From NCBI GenBank assembly GCA_965216885.1, contig OZ244209.1, forward strand, positions 1,240,001-1,304,000: 64,000 nucleotides of DNA, written 5' to 3'. Made by a program: the position numbers and the translations under genes. Shown one piece after another: positions 1 through 8,728 of this stretch. Position 1 is the stretch's first letter, and each line of letters starts with the position of its first letter. The notes below the pieces were generated by a model that had not been told where the DNA came from, did no database searches, and saw only the letters and a program-made list of their open reading frames with translations. Source of the stretch: CAYNJG01 sp965216885. Its GTDB lineage: Bacteria; Planctomycetota; Planctomycetia; Pirellulales; Pirellulaceae.

Positions 1-194
1 TGCGAGCCAACGACGTTCCACTTGTAACTGTCATCAGGAGCATTGACGTAGTCGTCGAGTGCCGTGGGCCCCTGGTTTATTTCCGTGCCTTCAATTTGCC
101 CGGCTTCGGCGACCGCCTGAGCGATGGCCGTGGAGGACAGGGGCGTCTGCCATAACAAAACAAGCAAACAAAGAACGATCGGACGCAATTGCAT
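1..194 (-). CDS. PhoPQ-activated pathogenicity-related (PqaA-like) protein, N-terminal fragment
   Basis: Only the first 64 or so codons lie in the window, and the gene runs off the left edge. The ATG at 194 begins a clear signal peptide: a short basic start, a Leu/Val-rich core (IVLCLLVLLW), then a polar stretch ending near AIAQA. The mature start contains TALDDYVNAPDDSYKW. This resembles the N-terminal TALDxYVxxPDxxYxW signature of the PhoPQ-activated pathogenicity-related family, which are secreted alpha/beta-hydrolase-like proteins common in planctomycetes. The assignment rests on this short motif alone. No catalytic residues are visible. Confidence 0.55.
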   Translation of the reverse strand, partial: MQLRPIVLCLLVLLWQTPLSSTAIAQAVAEAGQIEGTEINQGPTALDDYVNAPDDSYKWNVVGS

Positions 195-375
195 GTCGGA
201 CTCCGGGGCGGTTTAGACTACATACACGGAACGGATGAAGTGTCGCAGAATAGATGTGCCGCAGTTTAGATGGAGAGAGCCAATTCGTCTAATGAATCGC
301 CCGTTCATGCCTCGAATGGGCGAGACGAGATCGCGCGGCAGATGGCCATCTCGTGCCGGACCCCCGCACCGCCGT

Positions 376-843
376 CTAGCCGCGAACCGCGTCGCGGATG
401 CGATTCAGCAGCCGTCGAATGAACCAGGTGGGTTTGGGGTCGGTGGGTTCGGAGGCGAGTTGCTCCTCGTTGCACCACAATTGTCCGGATTGTCGGATCG
501 CATTGGCGGCAGCCGCCTGGCGTTCGATCGTGGTTTCGGTGCGGACGATAAAACTGGAGAGGCGATCGTTGAACGGGGAGGGCTCGGTAGTACGAATCTC
601 GCCCCATGGGCTACGTTGGCGGTTCGCTTTGCGTTTTGCAATACGATCCTGCCGGGATTGAAGAGAACTCGCCATGGCGTGGCGCGTCACCAGAAATGCG
701 ATGGCGGCGATTGCGAATGCCAGCAACGTCTGGAGCTCGGGCGACAGTGTTGGCTGCAAAAGAAGTGGCGTTGCGACGCCCGCGATCGCGGCCAGGTAAA
801 TGGCGACGATCGTGATGATGGTACGGTCCCGATTCAAGGTCAT
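376..843 (-). CDS. Small two-TM membrane protein of unknown function
   Basis: This 155-residue protein starts at an ATG 45 bases after the rpoN stop on the same strand, so it may be the last gene of the rpoN transcript. Residues about 9-30 (ITIVAIYLAAIAGVATPLLL) and 38-56 (LLAFAIAAIAFLVTRHAMA) form two membrane-spanning segments. A basic loop (RIAKRKANRQR) and a hydrophilic C-terminal region follow. I do not recognise a family. A longer reading frame on the opposite strand (235-1164) covers the same DNA, but it has poor protein-like composition and overlaps the rpoN end, so the minus-strand frame is preferred. Confidence 0.6.
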   Translation of the reverse strand: MTLNRDRTIITIVAIYLAAIAGVATPLLLQPTLSPELQTLLAFAIAAIAFLVTRHAMASSLQSRQDRIAKRKANRQRSPWGEIRTTEPSPFNDRLSSFIVRTETTIERQAAAANAIRQSGQLWCNEEQLASEPTDPKPTWFIRRLLNRIRDAVRG

Positions 844-888
844 CTGCGAACTCCCTTGTGCTCATTGCCGTGGGGAACGATCGGTTTG

Positions 889-2391
889 CTAGGTGATCGG
901 CTCTTTCTTGCCGTTCTTTTGCACCTTGCTCCAGTCACGTCGTTGCCGCGAGCTGGGGATCCCCATTTTCTTTCGGTACTTTGTAATGGTTCGACGAGCG
1001 GCCGAGAGGCCATGTGCTTTCAGCCTCTTCACCAGTTCATCGTCACTATACGGCTTGCTCTTGTCCTCGCCGTCAATCAATTCCTGCAATTTCAGGCGAA
1101 TTGCGTCCCACGTGATATCTTCGCCATCGGCGCTTTTCGTGCCACCGGCAAAGAATCTCTTTAGCGGGTAAATACCTCGCGGCGTTTGCACCCACTTGTC
1201 GCCAACGGCGCGGCTGACGGTGGTCACGTGGACGCCGACTTTGTCAGCAATCTGCTGCATTTTCAGTGGCTCGATCGCCTCCGGTCCCTCATTGAGGAAA
1301 CGCGTCTGGTGATCCACAATCGCCTGGGCGACGCGATGGAGCGTATTGCGACGCTGCTCGATGGATTCGATCAGCCATTGGGCGGCATTGATTTTACGCT
1401 TGATGAATTCCTTCTCTTCGGCGGTTGCCTTGCCGCTAAGGAATCGATCGCGGTAGTACTTGTTGATTCGCAGGCTGGGCGTGCGACCCTCTTCCATGCG
1501 TACCTGGAACGAGCCGTCTTCCATCTGGTCGACGAACAGGTCGGGTGTCACCGTCGGTGCGGCGACGTCGGAAAAGATTGCGCCCGGTTTGGGATTCAGG
1601 GTTCGCATGTCAACGAGTGCTTCCTGGATGTGCTCCAGGGTGAGGCCCGTCTTCTTTTCGATGGTCGGCAGACGGTTGTGCTGTAGGTCGTCGAGGTGGT
1701 CGGCGATGAGCACACACAGTTCGTCGTACATCAGCAGGTCGGGCGTGAGTTGCAGCAGCAGGCATTCACGCAGGTCCCGGGCCCCGACGCCGATCGGGTC
1801 GAGCTGTTGGATGATTTCGAGTGCCTTTTCGGCGAGGTGAATCGTCGCGGGGTCGGACATCGGTGGCAGGATGTCTTCAAGGCTGCCGGTCAGATAGCCG
1901 TTGCTGTCCAGGCTGCTGACGATCCGCTCGGCCATCTCGCGAATCTCGCCAGGTAGCTCAAGCTCGCCGAGTTGATGCTCAAGGTGTGCATGCAGTGTTT
2001 CGCTGCGCGACTCGACGTTCGCCATTGCGTCCAGTTTGCGTTCGCCGGCTTCGAAGATTTCTGACGCCGAACGTCGCGGTGCGTCATTGAACTGGTCTGG
2101 ATACTCGCGGTCCATCTCCAGCAGGCGTTCGAAGTCGTCCGAGTTGTTCTTGTCATCGACAACCAACTCTTTCTCTTCGGTTGTCTTTGCATCCGGACTC
2201 TCGGCTTCCCGGGGTGTCTCAACGACAGACTCTTCCTGGGCTTCCAGGATCGGGTTCTCAATGAGTTCCTGCTCGATGCGCTCTTGCAGGGCCATGACGG
2301 GCAGTTGCAGAATCTCCATGGATTGAATCATCCGTGGAGCGAGTACCTGCTTCTGCGTTTGCGTCTGGACTAAACCAAAAGATTGGCGCAT
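889..2391 (-). CDS. rpoN: RNA polymerase sigma-54 factor RpoN
   Basis: This 500-residue protein has full-length sigma-54 architecture. The Gln/Leu-rich activator-interacting region I is at residues 1-50 (QTQKQVLAPRMIQSMEILQL). An acidic region II of about 70 residues follows. The core-binding domain and the helix-turn-helix (MQQIADKVGVHVTTVSRAV) come next, and the RpoN box (ARRTITKYR) is at residues 465-473. RpoN directs core polymerase to -24/-12 promoters and needs AAA+ activators to melt DNA. It lies downstream of dnaX and ybaB on the same strand, 189 bases after ybaB, so it probably has its own promoter. No bEBP activator gene occurs in the window. Confidence 0.97.
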   Translation of the reverse strand: MRQSFGLVQTQTQKQVLAPRMIQSMEILQLPVMALQERIEQELIENPILEAQEESVVETPREAESPDAKTTEEKELVVDDKNNSDDFERLLEMDREYPDQFNDAPRRSASEIFEAGERKLDAMANVESRSETLHAHLEHQLGELELPGEIREMAERIVSSLDSNGYLTGSLEDILPPMSDPATIHLAEKALEIIQQLDPIGVGARDLRECLLLQLTPDLLMYDELCVLIADHLDDLQHNRLPTIEKKTGLTLEHIQEALVDMRTLNPKPGAIFSDVAAPTVTPDLFVDQMEDGSFQVRMEEGRTPSLRINKYYRDRFLSGKATAEEKEFIKRKINAAQWLIESIEQRRNTLHRVAQAIVDHQTRFLNEGPEAIEPLKMQQIADKVGVHVTTVSRAVGDKWVQTPRGIYPLKRFFAGGTKSADGEDITWDAIRLKLQELIDGEDKSKPYSDDELVKRLKAHGLSAARRTITKYRKKMGIPSSRQRRDWSKVQKNGKKEPIT

Positions 2392-2580
2392 GGGATTTTC
2401 CGACTAGAAAGGCCTGGGTCAATCACGAATGTGTGCGTTGAGAATTCAACTACGGCGAATGCCATGTGAAAGTCTAGGTCGCCAATTCGCAATCAATTCG
2501 ATCCGTGATGGATTTGTCTTTCCTTGTGGTCGGCCTCCCGTAAATCTGGAATATCTGATGAATCCTGAACGCAGCTTCCG

Positions 2581-2937
2581 TTAGCCGCCCATCCCGGTGA
2601 ACTTCTCAATTGCCGAATCGATGCCGGGAATGTCGATTCCCTCAGTCAACGATTTCATTTCTTCAACGTGCAGCTGCTTGGCTTTCTTAATTGCATCATT
2701 GACCGCAGCCGGGATGAGATCTTCCAACATCTCACGTTCATTTTTCTCAACGAGCTCCGGCTCGATTTTTAGCTTCAGCATCTGTCCAAGGCCGTTCATT
2801 TCGACCTCCACCATGCCGCCGCCGGACGAGGCCGTGACCCGTTGTGCCTTCAGTTTGTCGTTTGCTTCCTGCATCTTGCCGCCCATTTCCTGGGCCTGCC
2901 GCATCAGGTTGCCGAGGTTCGCAAGGTTCTTGAACAT
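2581..2937 (-). CDS. ybaB: YbaB/EbfC family nucleoid-associated protein
   Basis: This 118-residue protein matches the YbaB/EbfC family in length and sequence. The N-terminal LGNLMRQAQEMGGKMQEA helix is followed by a Gly-rich strand (SSGGGMVEVEMNGLGQMLKLKI). The C-terminal helix has DLIPAAVNDAIKKAKQLHVEEM. The family forms tweezer-like dimers that bind DNA and affect nucleoid structure and transcription. The order dnaX then ybaB is widely conserved in bacteria. The usual third partner, recR, is not in this window. Confidence 0.95.
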   Translation of the reverse strand: MFKNLANLGNLMRQAQEMGGKMQEANDKLKAQRVTASSGGGMVEVEMNGLGQMLKLKIEPELVEKNEREMLEDLIPAAVNDAIKKAKQLHVEEMKSLTEGIDIPGIDSAIEKFTGMGG

Positions 2938-3158
2938 CGTGCTGATCTGCTTCCGTTTCGTTTCAAGGACGAATCGACACTGCCAGACGCCACGCTATCA
3001 CTGTGGTTTCTCGCCACGCCTAAGTCGCGGATTGCCTGGGCCGCGGTTAGCTATGCCTGGGCCGCGTGCTCGCCGTGATTCAGCTGGTCTGCCTGTGTGA
3101 ATTCGGGATAAGGATTCGGCGACCGGAGTGAGCGTCGCTCATCCCCAATTGACTCGAA
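2938..3158. other. dnaX-ybaB spacer with a short direct repeat
   Basis: This 221-base spacer has no convincing gene. It contains a 12-base direct repeat, gcctgggccgcg, near 3029 and 3055, separated by the gttagctat region. No terminator with a T-run is visible, so dnaX and ybaB could be co-transcribed. Confidence 0.4.
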
Positions 3159-5180
3159 TCAATCATCATTTCGCGGAGCAGCCGTGACACCCGTGATTTC
3201 ACCGGAGAACATCTCAACCGCCCGCTGAACGAACGGTCTTTGAGAGATCTCCCGCTCTCGCTGGCGGGCAGAAACTGTTGGTTTTGCCGGCTTCTCGTGG
3301 GCTACATCAGCCCGCAAGGCAAATTCCAGTTTGAGCTTCTTGCCAGCGATTCTGGAGACGATTTTCTCCATCTCACTATGTCTTTCAGGCCGTTCGCAAA
3401 ACGACTTACTCGAAGTATAGCTAGAAGCGAACGTCACGACCAGTCGGTTTGGCGCGGAATTTGCTGCTGAGACAAAGTCCGACGCCGCATCCGCTGCCAT
3501 TCCGTCCAGTTCGCTGATCGCTTGTTGCCAGATGTTGGCCGCATCGCCCGATGGAACGACAGCTTCACTTGCCGTTTCGTTGGTCGCTGCGTTGGGAGTG
3601 CCATCCGCGACGGGACTCGCATCTGTCGCCGATGGCGGAGCCGCAACCGGGCCACTCGGCGACTTTGCGGGTGATGGATTGGCAGGTTTTGCAGCGGTAT
3701 CTCGAGGATTTTCCGGTGTCGACGACGCCGGTGCAGCAACCGCGTCTTGAACGACCCCGTCGGGGTTCCCGCGATCGAGACTCACTGATTTTCCGACCGC
3801 CGCCGAGTTGCTTTGTGAAGCGGCTGCACCCTGGTCCGCGTCTGGCGTGGCCGGGCCCGGGTCCTCTGGTTTGGCTGGTTTTGTGTTAGCCGAATTGACT
3901 GCGTTGCCTACGGGTGCAGCGGTTGGTGCTGCCGTGGCAGCAGTAGTTACGCGCGGTTCAGTTTTTTTTTTGACCGCCGGTGCGGCTGGCGCGACACCCG
4001 ACTGAATCTGCGTGATTAGCTGACTGAGATCCTGAAGGTCTTCGAGCTGAGCGATGCGAATCAGGGCCGTTTCCAGCAGGATTCTCGAGTGCGTGACCAT
4101 CCGCATCCGAGCCAGCGCTTCATCGACGATTTGGGCGGCGGCGAGCAGGTTTTGCGTACCCCAGTCATTGGCGATTTTCGACAACTCTTCGGCATCGCTC
4201 TCGGCAGAATGCAGCAGCAGCTCTTTGCCGCCACCGACGGAAAGTGCCATGAGGTCACGTAGGCAACCCAGCAGTTGTTCGGTCAGTTGTCCGGCATCCA
4301 CGCCGTCGCCAATCGCCTGATCCAGCTCGCTCAGTGCCCCGGCAGCGTCATGACTGGCCAGCGCCCGGACGACTCCGTAGAGGCGAGTTGCGCCTGCGGT
4401 TCCCAGCATGTTGTGGACGGCATCGACCGTGATTTTCTCGGCCGTAAACGACATTAGTTGCTCGAGCAACGATTGGCTGTCACGAACGGAACCTGCCGCT
4501 TTTCGAGCAAGTAATCGCAGTGCCTCGACGTCCGCGGACGATCCTTCGGATTCGACGATAAACTGCAATCGAGTGACGATTTCGTCGGCACCGACGGGCG
4601 AAAAATCAAACCTCTGACATCGCGACAGGACCGTGATGGGGATCTTTTCCGGGTCGGTCGTGCAGAAGATGAACTTCACATGCTCGGGCGGCTCTTCTAG
4701 CGTTTTCAACAACGCATTGAAGGCTTCCTTGGTGAGCATGTGGACTTCGTCGATGATGTAGATCTTGTATCGACTTCGGCTTGGTCGCACGCTGACGTTG
4801 GACCGCAGCTGGCGGATTTCATCGATTCCGCGATTGCTGGCACCGTCGATTTCCAGCACATCCACGTCGTCGCCCGCGGCAATGGACTCGCAGACGTCGC
4901 ATTCGTGGCACGGCGTGGGGCTGGTGCCTTTCTGGCAGTTCAACGCTTTGGACAGGATGCGGGCGGTGGAAGTCTTGCCGACTCCCCGAGCTCCCGTGAA
5001 GAGGTACGCGTGACCGACGCGTTCGGTATCGATGGCATTTTTCAGGGCGGTGGAGACCATTCCCTGGCCGACCAGGTCGTCGAAGCCTTGGGGACGATAT
5101 CGCCGGGCTACGACGATGTATTGCCCACCAGGTTCCGGGGAATCTCCCGCAGAGTCGGTGGTTTCAGCCGAGTCGACCAT
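3159..5180 (-). CDS. dnaX: DNA polymerase III subunits gamma/tau
   Basis: The 673-residue clamp-loader ATPase assembles on the sliding-clamp loader of the replisome. Visible features are Walker A GARGVGKT (63-70), a four-Cys zinc knuckle (Cys82, 91, 94, 97), Walker B DEVH (144-147) and a sensor-1 region LEEPPEHVKFIFCTT. Domain III ends near residue 390. A long Ala/Pro/Thr/Asp-rich linker (about 395-555) and a tau-type C-terminal domain follow. At residues 404-406 the message carries ten consecutive A (3962-3971 on the plus strand as T). A shift of one base in either direction there gives a stop within a few codons, so a gamma-length product of about 407 residues is plausible. The SRP RNA gene lies 82 bases upstream. 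Confidence 0.97.
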   Translation of the reverse strand: MVDSAETTDSAGDSPEPGGQYIVVARRYRPQGFDDLVGQGMVSTALKNAIDTERVGHAYLFTGARGVGKTSTARILSKALNCQKGTSPTPCHECDVCESIAAGDDVDVLEIDGASNRGIDEIRQLRSNVSVRPSRSRYKIYIIDEVHMLTKEAFNALLKTLEEPPEHVKFIFCTTDPEKIPITVLSRCQRFDFSPVGADEIVTRLQFIVESEGSSADVEALRLLARKAAGSVRDSQSLLEQLMSFTAEKITVDAVHNMLGTAGATRLYGVVRALASHDAAGALSELDQAIGDGVDAGQLTEQLLGCLRDLMALSVGGGKELLLHSAESDAEELSKIANDWGTQNLLAAAQIVDEALARMRMVTHSRILLETALIRIAQLEDLQDLSQLITQIQSGVAPAAPAVKKKTEPRVTTAATAAPTAAPVGNAVNSANTKPAKPEDPGPATPDADQGAAASQSNSAAVGKSVSLDRGNPDGVVQDAVAAPASSTPENPRDTAAKPANPSPAKSPSGPVAAPPSATDASPVADGTPNAATNETASEAVVPSGDAANIWQQAISELDGMAADAASDFVSAANSAPNRLVVTFASSYTSSKSFCERPERHSEMEKIVSRIAGKKLKLEFALRADVAHEKPAKPTVSARQREREISQRPFVQRAVEMFSGEITGVTAAPRNDD
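3962..3971 (-). promoter_or_regulatory. Candidate dnaX slippery/transcriptional-slippage site (A10)
   Basis: In the sense strand the sequence is GTC then ten A, then CTGAACC, read in frame as Val-Lys-Lys-Lys-Thr-Glu. One extra A, or a -1 ribosomal shift, gives Lys-Lys-Lys-Asn followed directly by TGA. Loss of one A gives Lys-Lys-Lys-Leu-Asn-Arg-Ala and then TAA. The run sits where domain III meets the tau linker. E. coli dnaX uses an A6G slippery site with -1 frameshifting, and Thermus dnaX uses an A9 run with transcriptional slippage, to make gamma. A 6-bp hairpin (TGCTGC/GCAGCA, loop CACG) follows about 19 bases downstream. Use here is inferred. Confidence 0.6.
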
Positions 5181-5262
5181 GGTGAGTCCGTTTGTCGCCA
5201 GGCATCGTTCGTCGACGATAACGTGAGATGCGCGTCCCTTGCATTCAGCAGTGGTCCGCGCA

Positions 5263-5354
5263 CCAGTGGCTCCCGCACAAAGGTACCCCGCTTAGGGCTG
5301 CTCCATATTTCAGGCCTGACCCGATTCACGGCTCCCCCTCGCGGGAGCCACTGG
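5263..5354 (-). ncRNA. ffs: Small bacterial signal recognition particle RNA (4.5S RNA)
   Basis: Read on the minus strand, the ends CCAGTGGCTCCCGC and GCGGGAGCCACTGG pair perfectly over 14 bp, and pairing may extend outward to about 5360-5257. Inside lies GGGTCAGGCC, an apical loop, then GGAGCAGCCC. This is the symmetric-loop core (GTCAGG.../...AGCAGCC) of SRP domain IV that binds Ffh. There is no Alu domain, so this is the short 4.5S type. The stretch between the conserved CAGG and AGCAG is 12 bases rather than the 10 of E. coli, and it shows GAAA rather than GGAA. SRP RNA next to dnaX is a known arrangement in other bacteria. Confidence 0.88.
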
Positions 5355-5409
5355 AACGCGTCCGCAACTGCCGCCAAACCGTAGTTTGTAAGCTTTCGAC
5401 GCGGAATCG

Positions 5410-7551
5410 TCAAAGGGCCGAGGCGAGTCGATTCGATTCCTTCCAGAAATCCTGGTGCAGTGTGCCTTCCCGCTTGGCTCGAGCGTGTTTTTGCTGGCTG
5501 ATATGAGCCAGTTTCGACGCCAGTTGTCGTCGATCAATCGGCTTGCTGACATAGTCGTCCATGCCAATGGATAGAAATCGCTCGCGGTCGCCCATCAGGG
5601 CGTTGGCCGTGACGGCGACAATCCGAGGCTGGCGATCCATCGGTAACGATGTGCGAATCTGCCGAGTGGCGGCCAGGCCGTCCATTTCTGGCATCTGAAT
5701 ATCCATCAGCACGACGTCGTAGGTCTGCTTGTGGAGTGCGGTGAGGGCTTCGAGCCCATTCCGGGCGATGTCGACCGGGTATCCAATACGATCGAGGATG
5801 CTGGAGGCAACCCGACGATTGATGGCGTCATCCTCGACCAGCAGGATCTTGAGTTCGACTTCCGGCAGGGCATGCTGCGCCGGAACCAGAGCTGGCTGGC
5901 GATCGCGTCGCTTTCTGGATACCGAATCTTCGAACGCCGAAACCAGCACATTCAGCAGTTGCGAATCATCGTGCGGACGATGGAGCACATGCGAGCGGGG
6001 CGTCTTGCTCATGGTGGGTGGCAGTTCCTGTCCAGGCCCATGCAGGAGAATTGTCGGGAAGGTCGATGGTCCTAGTAGATTGCGGATTCCGTCGGCAAGC
6101 ACGATGGCATCCATGTCCTGAACTTCGCTGTCGACTAACGCGAGATCGAGGTAGCTTTCGTGGCTGAGGAACTCGCAGGCATCGGCTGCCGTGGCGACGG
6201 CTTCGACGGTCATCTCCCACTCTTCGAAGGTTTCGACCAATCGGGTTCGCCGTTCGCGATTGGGATCCACCAACAGGACCTGCCGTCCCCGTAGCGATTC
6301 GGCATCGGCGGCCGTTGTCGACATGGCTTCGCTGGCGACCATCGTGAAGTGGAAGGCGGAACCCTTGCCCGGCCCCTTGCTGGTGGCTCGCATGTGGCCG
6401 CCCATCATTTCGCACAGCCGACGGCTAATCGCCAAACCAAGCCCCGTGCCGCCGTATTCACGCGTGGGGCTGGAATCGGCCTGGGTGAAGGAACCAAAAA
6501 TGGATTCGATTTTCTCCGCCGAGATTCCAATTCCGGTATCTCGTACGCAGAACTGCATTTCATGGAGACGCAGGTCGTCCAGTTCGCCAAGGCATTCGCT
6601 GGTGACGGTCACCTCGATGCTGCCCTGGTCGGTGAACTTGATGGCATTGCCCAGCAGGTTCATCAGGATCTGCCGCACGCGCGCCTTGTCGCCGTAGATA
6701 TGCTGCGGACTTTCGTCGGCATAGGCAGAAGTCAGTTCGATGTTCTTCTGTTGCAGCGTTGGCCCGAATACGGCAATGCAATCCTGAACGCATTCCCGCA
6801 AGTCGATCAATTCCGAGTTCATTTCCAGCGTGCCGGATTCGATTCTGGAAAAGTCGAGCACATCGTTGACCACGGAAAGCAACGCGTCGCCGCTCTTCAT
6901 GATCGTCTCGGCAAACTCCCGTTGTTCGCTGTCCAGGTTCGTATCGAGGATCAGGTCGGTCATGCCGATCACCGCGTTTAGCGGCGTGCGCACTTCATGG
7001 CTCATGTTGGTCAGGAAGTCGCTCTTGGCCTGGTTGGCGGCCAGCGCCGCGTCGCGGGCTTTCAGCAGCTCGGCCGTGCGTTCCAGCACCAATTGCTCGA
7101 GGTAGTCGTGGCTCTGTTTGATGGAGAGGATATTCTTGACGCGTAGGGTCAGCTCGCTGGGATCAACGGGCTTGGCCAGGAAGTCGGTCGCGCCCAGCTG
7201 GAGTGCGCGGAACTTGATGTCTCGCTCCGTCGAGGCAGTCAGAATGACGACCGGCAGGTTGTGGAGCGTTGGGTTTTCGCGGATTGCTTCCAGAATCTCC
7301 AGCCCCGAGATTTCGGGCATGACGATGTCCAGCAGCACGATGTCCGGTTGTTCGCCGAGAATCAGGGGCAGTGCCTTGGTCGCGTCAGACGTCGTCAGGA
7401 AGTCGGTATAGCCGGCTGTCTCCAGGTACTTTCTGGTGACCTTGATATTCACGGACTCGTCGTCCACGATCAAAATCCGGGGCATACGATCAGGACGCCT
7501 GGGCGAGAGGAGCGATCCCGGTCTGGAAGTGGTTGTGTCGTAATTAGACAT
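5410..7551 (-). CDS. Hybrid sensor histidine kinase (REC-HisKA-HATPase-REC-REC)
   Basis: The 713-residue protein is cytosolic, with no membrane segment. An N-terminal receiver (about 25-140) has phospho-acceptor Asp in LLDIVMPEISG and Lys in LAKPVD. A short coiled linker leads to HisKA with NMSHEVRTPLN. HATPase_c has an N box (NLLGNAIKFT), G1 DTGIGIS and G2 GGTGLGLAIS. A second receiver-like domain (about 425-540) reads LALVDSEVQDMD and lacks the normal LMD-x-MP context, so it is probably degenerate. The final receiver (about 575-690) is canonical, with MDIQMPEMDG. It can act as sensor and relay at once, since its own input is a receiver rather than PAS. It lies 50 bases before the SRP RNA, and no partner regulator is adjacent. 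Confidence 0.95.
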   Translation of the reverse strand: MSNYDTTTSRPGSLLSPRRPDRMPRILIVDDESVNIKVTRKYLETAGYTDFLTTSDATKALPLILGEQPDIVLLDIVMPEISGLEILEAIRENPTLHNLPVVILTASTERDIKFRALQLGATDFLAKPVDPSELTLRVKNILSIKQSHDYLEQLVLERTAELLKARDAALAANQAKSDFLTNMSHEVRTPLNAVIGMTDLILDTNLDSEQREFAETIMKSGDALLSVVNDVLDFSRIESGTLEMNSELIDLRECVQDCIAVFGPTLQQKNIELTSAYADESPQHIYGDKARVRQILMNLLGNAIKFTDQGSIEVTVTSECLGELDDLRLHEMQFCVRDTGIGISAEKIESIFGSFTQADSSPTREYGGTGLGLAISRRLCEMMGGHMRATSKGPGKGSAFHFTMVASEAMSTTAADAESLRGRQVLLVDPNRERRTRLVETFEEWEMTVEAVATAADACEFLSHESYLDLALVDSEVQDMDAIVLADGIRNLLGPSTFPTILLHGPGQELPPTMSKTPRSHVLHRPHDDSQLLNVLVSAFEDSVSRKRRDRQPALVPAQHALPEVELKILLVEDDAINRRVASSILDRIGYPVDIARNGLEALTALHKQTYDVVLMDIQMPEMDGLAATRQIRTSLPMDRQPRIVAVTANALMGDRERFLSIGMDDYVSKPIDRRQLASKLAHISQQKHARAKREGTLHQDFWKESNRLASAL

Positions 7552-7758
7552 TGGCTTTCTACTCTTTGGTTCCGACCTGGAACTCTAGCCTGGTTGGTGG
7601 CCAGGTCATGTCCCAACACGCTAAAACAAGGCAAGCGGGCCACCGAGGCTGGAAAACCCGCCCAGGACTCGTGCCTAAATATGGACGTGCGGTAGATTGG
7701 TGATCTGCCCGATCATGCATGGCTGTTCTGCAGTCGAATTCAAGATGGAGTTTACAAC
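7552..7758. other. Divergent intergenic region between hybrid kinase and deacetylase
   Basis: This is a 207-base divergent spacer that must hold promoters for both flanking genes. I cannot assign convincing -35/-10 pairs. A GGAG ribosome-binding site (near 7748) precedes the GTG start at 7759. Confidence 0.3.
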
Positions 7759-8487
7759 GTGAACAGTGAAGATTCGTACGACGTCGTCGCCGTGGGCGCG
7801 CACCCGGATGATGTGGAAATCGCCTGCGGGGGGACGCTGGCCAAGCTCGCCGCGCAAGGCTATCGGGTTGCCATTATCGATCTGACCGATGGCGAACCTA
7901 CCCCTCGCTCGCCAGGCCCCGAAGTCCGTCTTGCTGAGGCGCAGCGCGCCGCGGAAGTCCTGGGCGTGACGAAGCGAATCACGCTGGATTTGCCAAATCG
8001 GCGACTCTTCGATTGCTTTGAAACTCGAGTTGCGCTCGCGAAGGAATTTCGCAAGCTACGCCCCCGTATCGTCATCGGATTTGGAGCCAAAACTCCGATG
8101 GCATCTCCGGATCACTGGCAAGCCATGCAGATCACGGACGCGGGTATTTTCTATTCGCGGCTAACGAAGTGGGACGAGCATTTCGACGGCTTGCCGGTCC
8201 ACACGATCGAGCGTCAGCTCTATTACAAACTGTCGTTTGAAGCGATCGATTTCGGTGCGGGCATGAGCAACGTCGTCGTCGACATTTCCGATACGCTGGA
8301 CAAGAAGCTGGCTAGTGTTCGCTGTTATGAGACGCAGTTTCCACCCGAGAAAGATTATGTGTTTCATCGTGTTCGCAGCGGTGCCGAATACACGGGGGCG
8401 CTTGCGGGGTACACGGCCGGCGAGATCTTCTTCTGCCCGAAAACGCTGGGCACTGCGGACCTTGTGAAGACGGTTTTGCCTGATTGA
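7759..8487 (+). CDS. BshB1-like PIG-L family deacetylase
   Basis: The 242-residue protein has the LmbE/PIG-L zinc-hydrolase signature AVGAHPDDVEIACGGTLAKL (residues 11-30), in which His-Pro-Asp-Asp supplies zinc ligands and the general base. A downstream DHWQAMQITDAG segment supplies the third ligand. Length and internal motifs (LTDGEPTPRS, LDLPNRRL, RPRIVIG) match the bacillithiol biosynthesis deacetylase BshB1 subgroup, which removes acetate from GlcNAc-malate. The GTG start follows a GGAG site. No bshA or bshC is nearby, so the bacillithiol role is inferred from family only; other N-acetylglucosamine conjugates are possible substrates. Confidence 0.85.
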   Translation: MNSEDSYDVVAVGAHPDDVEIACGGTLAKLAAQGYRVAIIDLTDGEPTPRSPGPEVRLAEAQRAAEVLGVTKRITLDLPNRRLFDCFETRVALAKEFRKLRPRIVIGFGAKTPMASPDHWQAMQITDAGIFYSRLTKWDEHFDGLPVHTIERQLYYKLSFEAIDFGAGMSNVVVDISDTLDKKLASVRCYETQFPPEKDYVFHRVRSGAEYTGALAGYTAGEIFFCPKTLGTADLVKTVLPD

Positions 8488-8728
8488 GGTTCCAGTTTTG
8501 CACCGGGTGAGCCACGTCTCCGGGGACCACGGACCGTGTTGCGTCAATTCCCGTCGAAAAGCGGCAAAAATCGCCCGGATGTGGCGATCCGTGAAACGCT
8601 GGAATCTCACCGTTCGCCTGTCGTCCCACAGTCCATCGCCCGGATTTCCCTTGTAGAAGGCGTCGTTTGCATGCTGTTCAGCATGATTCCAGAACGACGC
8701 GAAGAGCAAGACTGATGGGAGCAGGCAG

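Noticed and set aside
235..1164. 309-residue plus-strand frame overlapping rpoN and the small membrane gene
   Set aside because: It lies antisense to the well-supported rpoN 3' end and has no domain, ribosome-binding site or normal composition.
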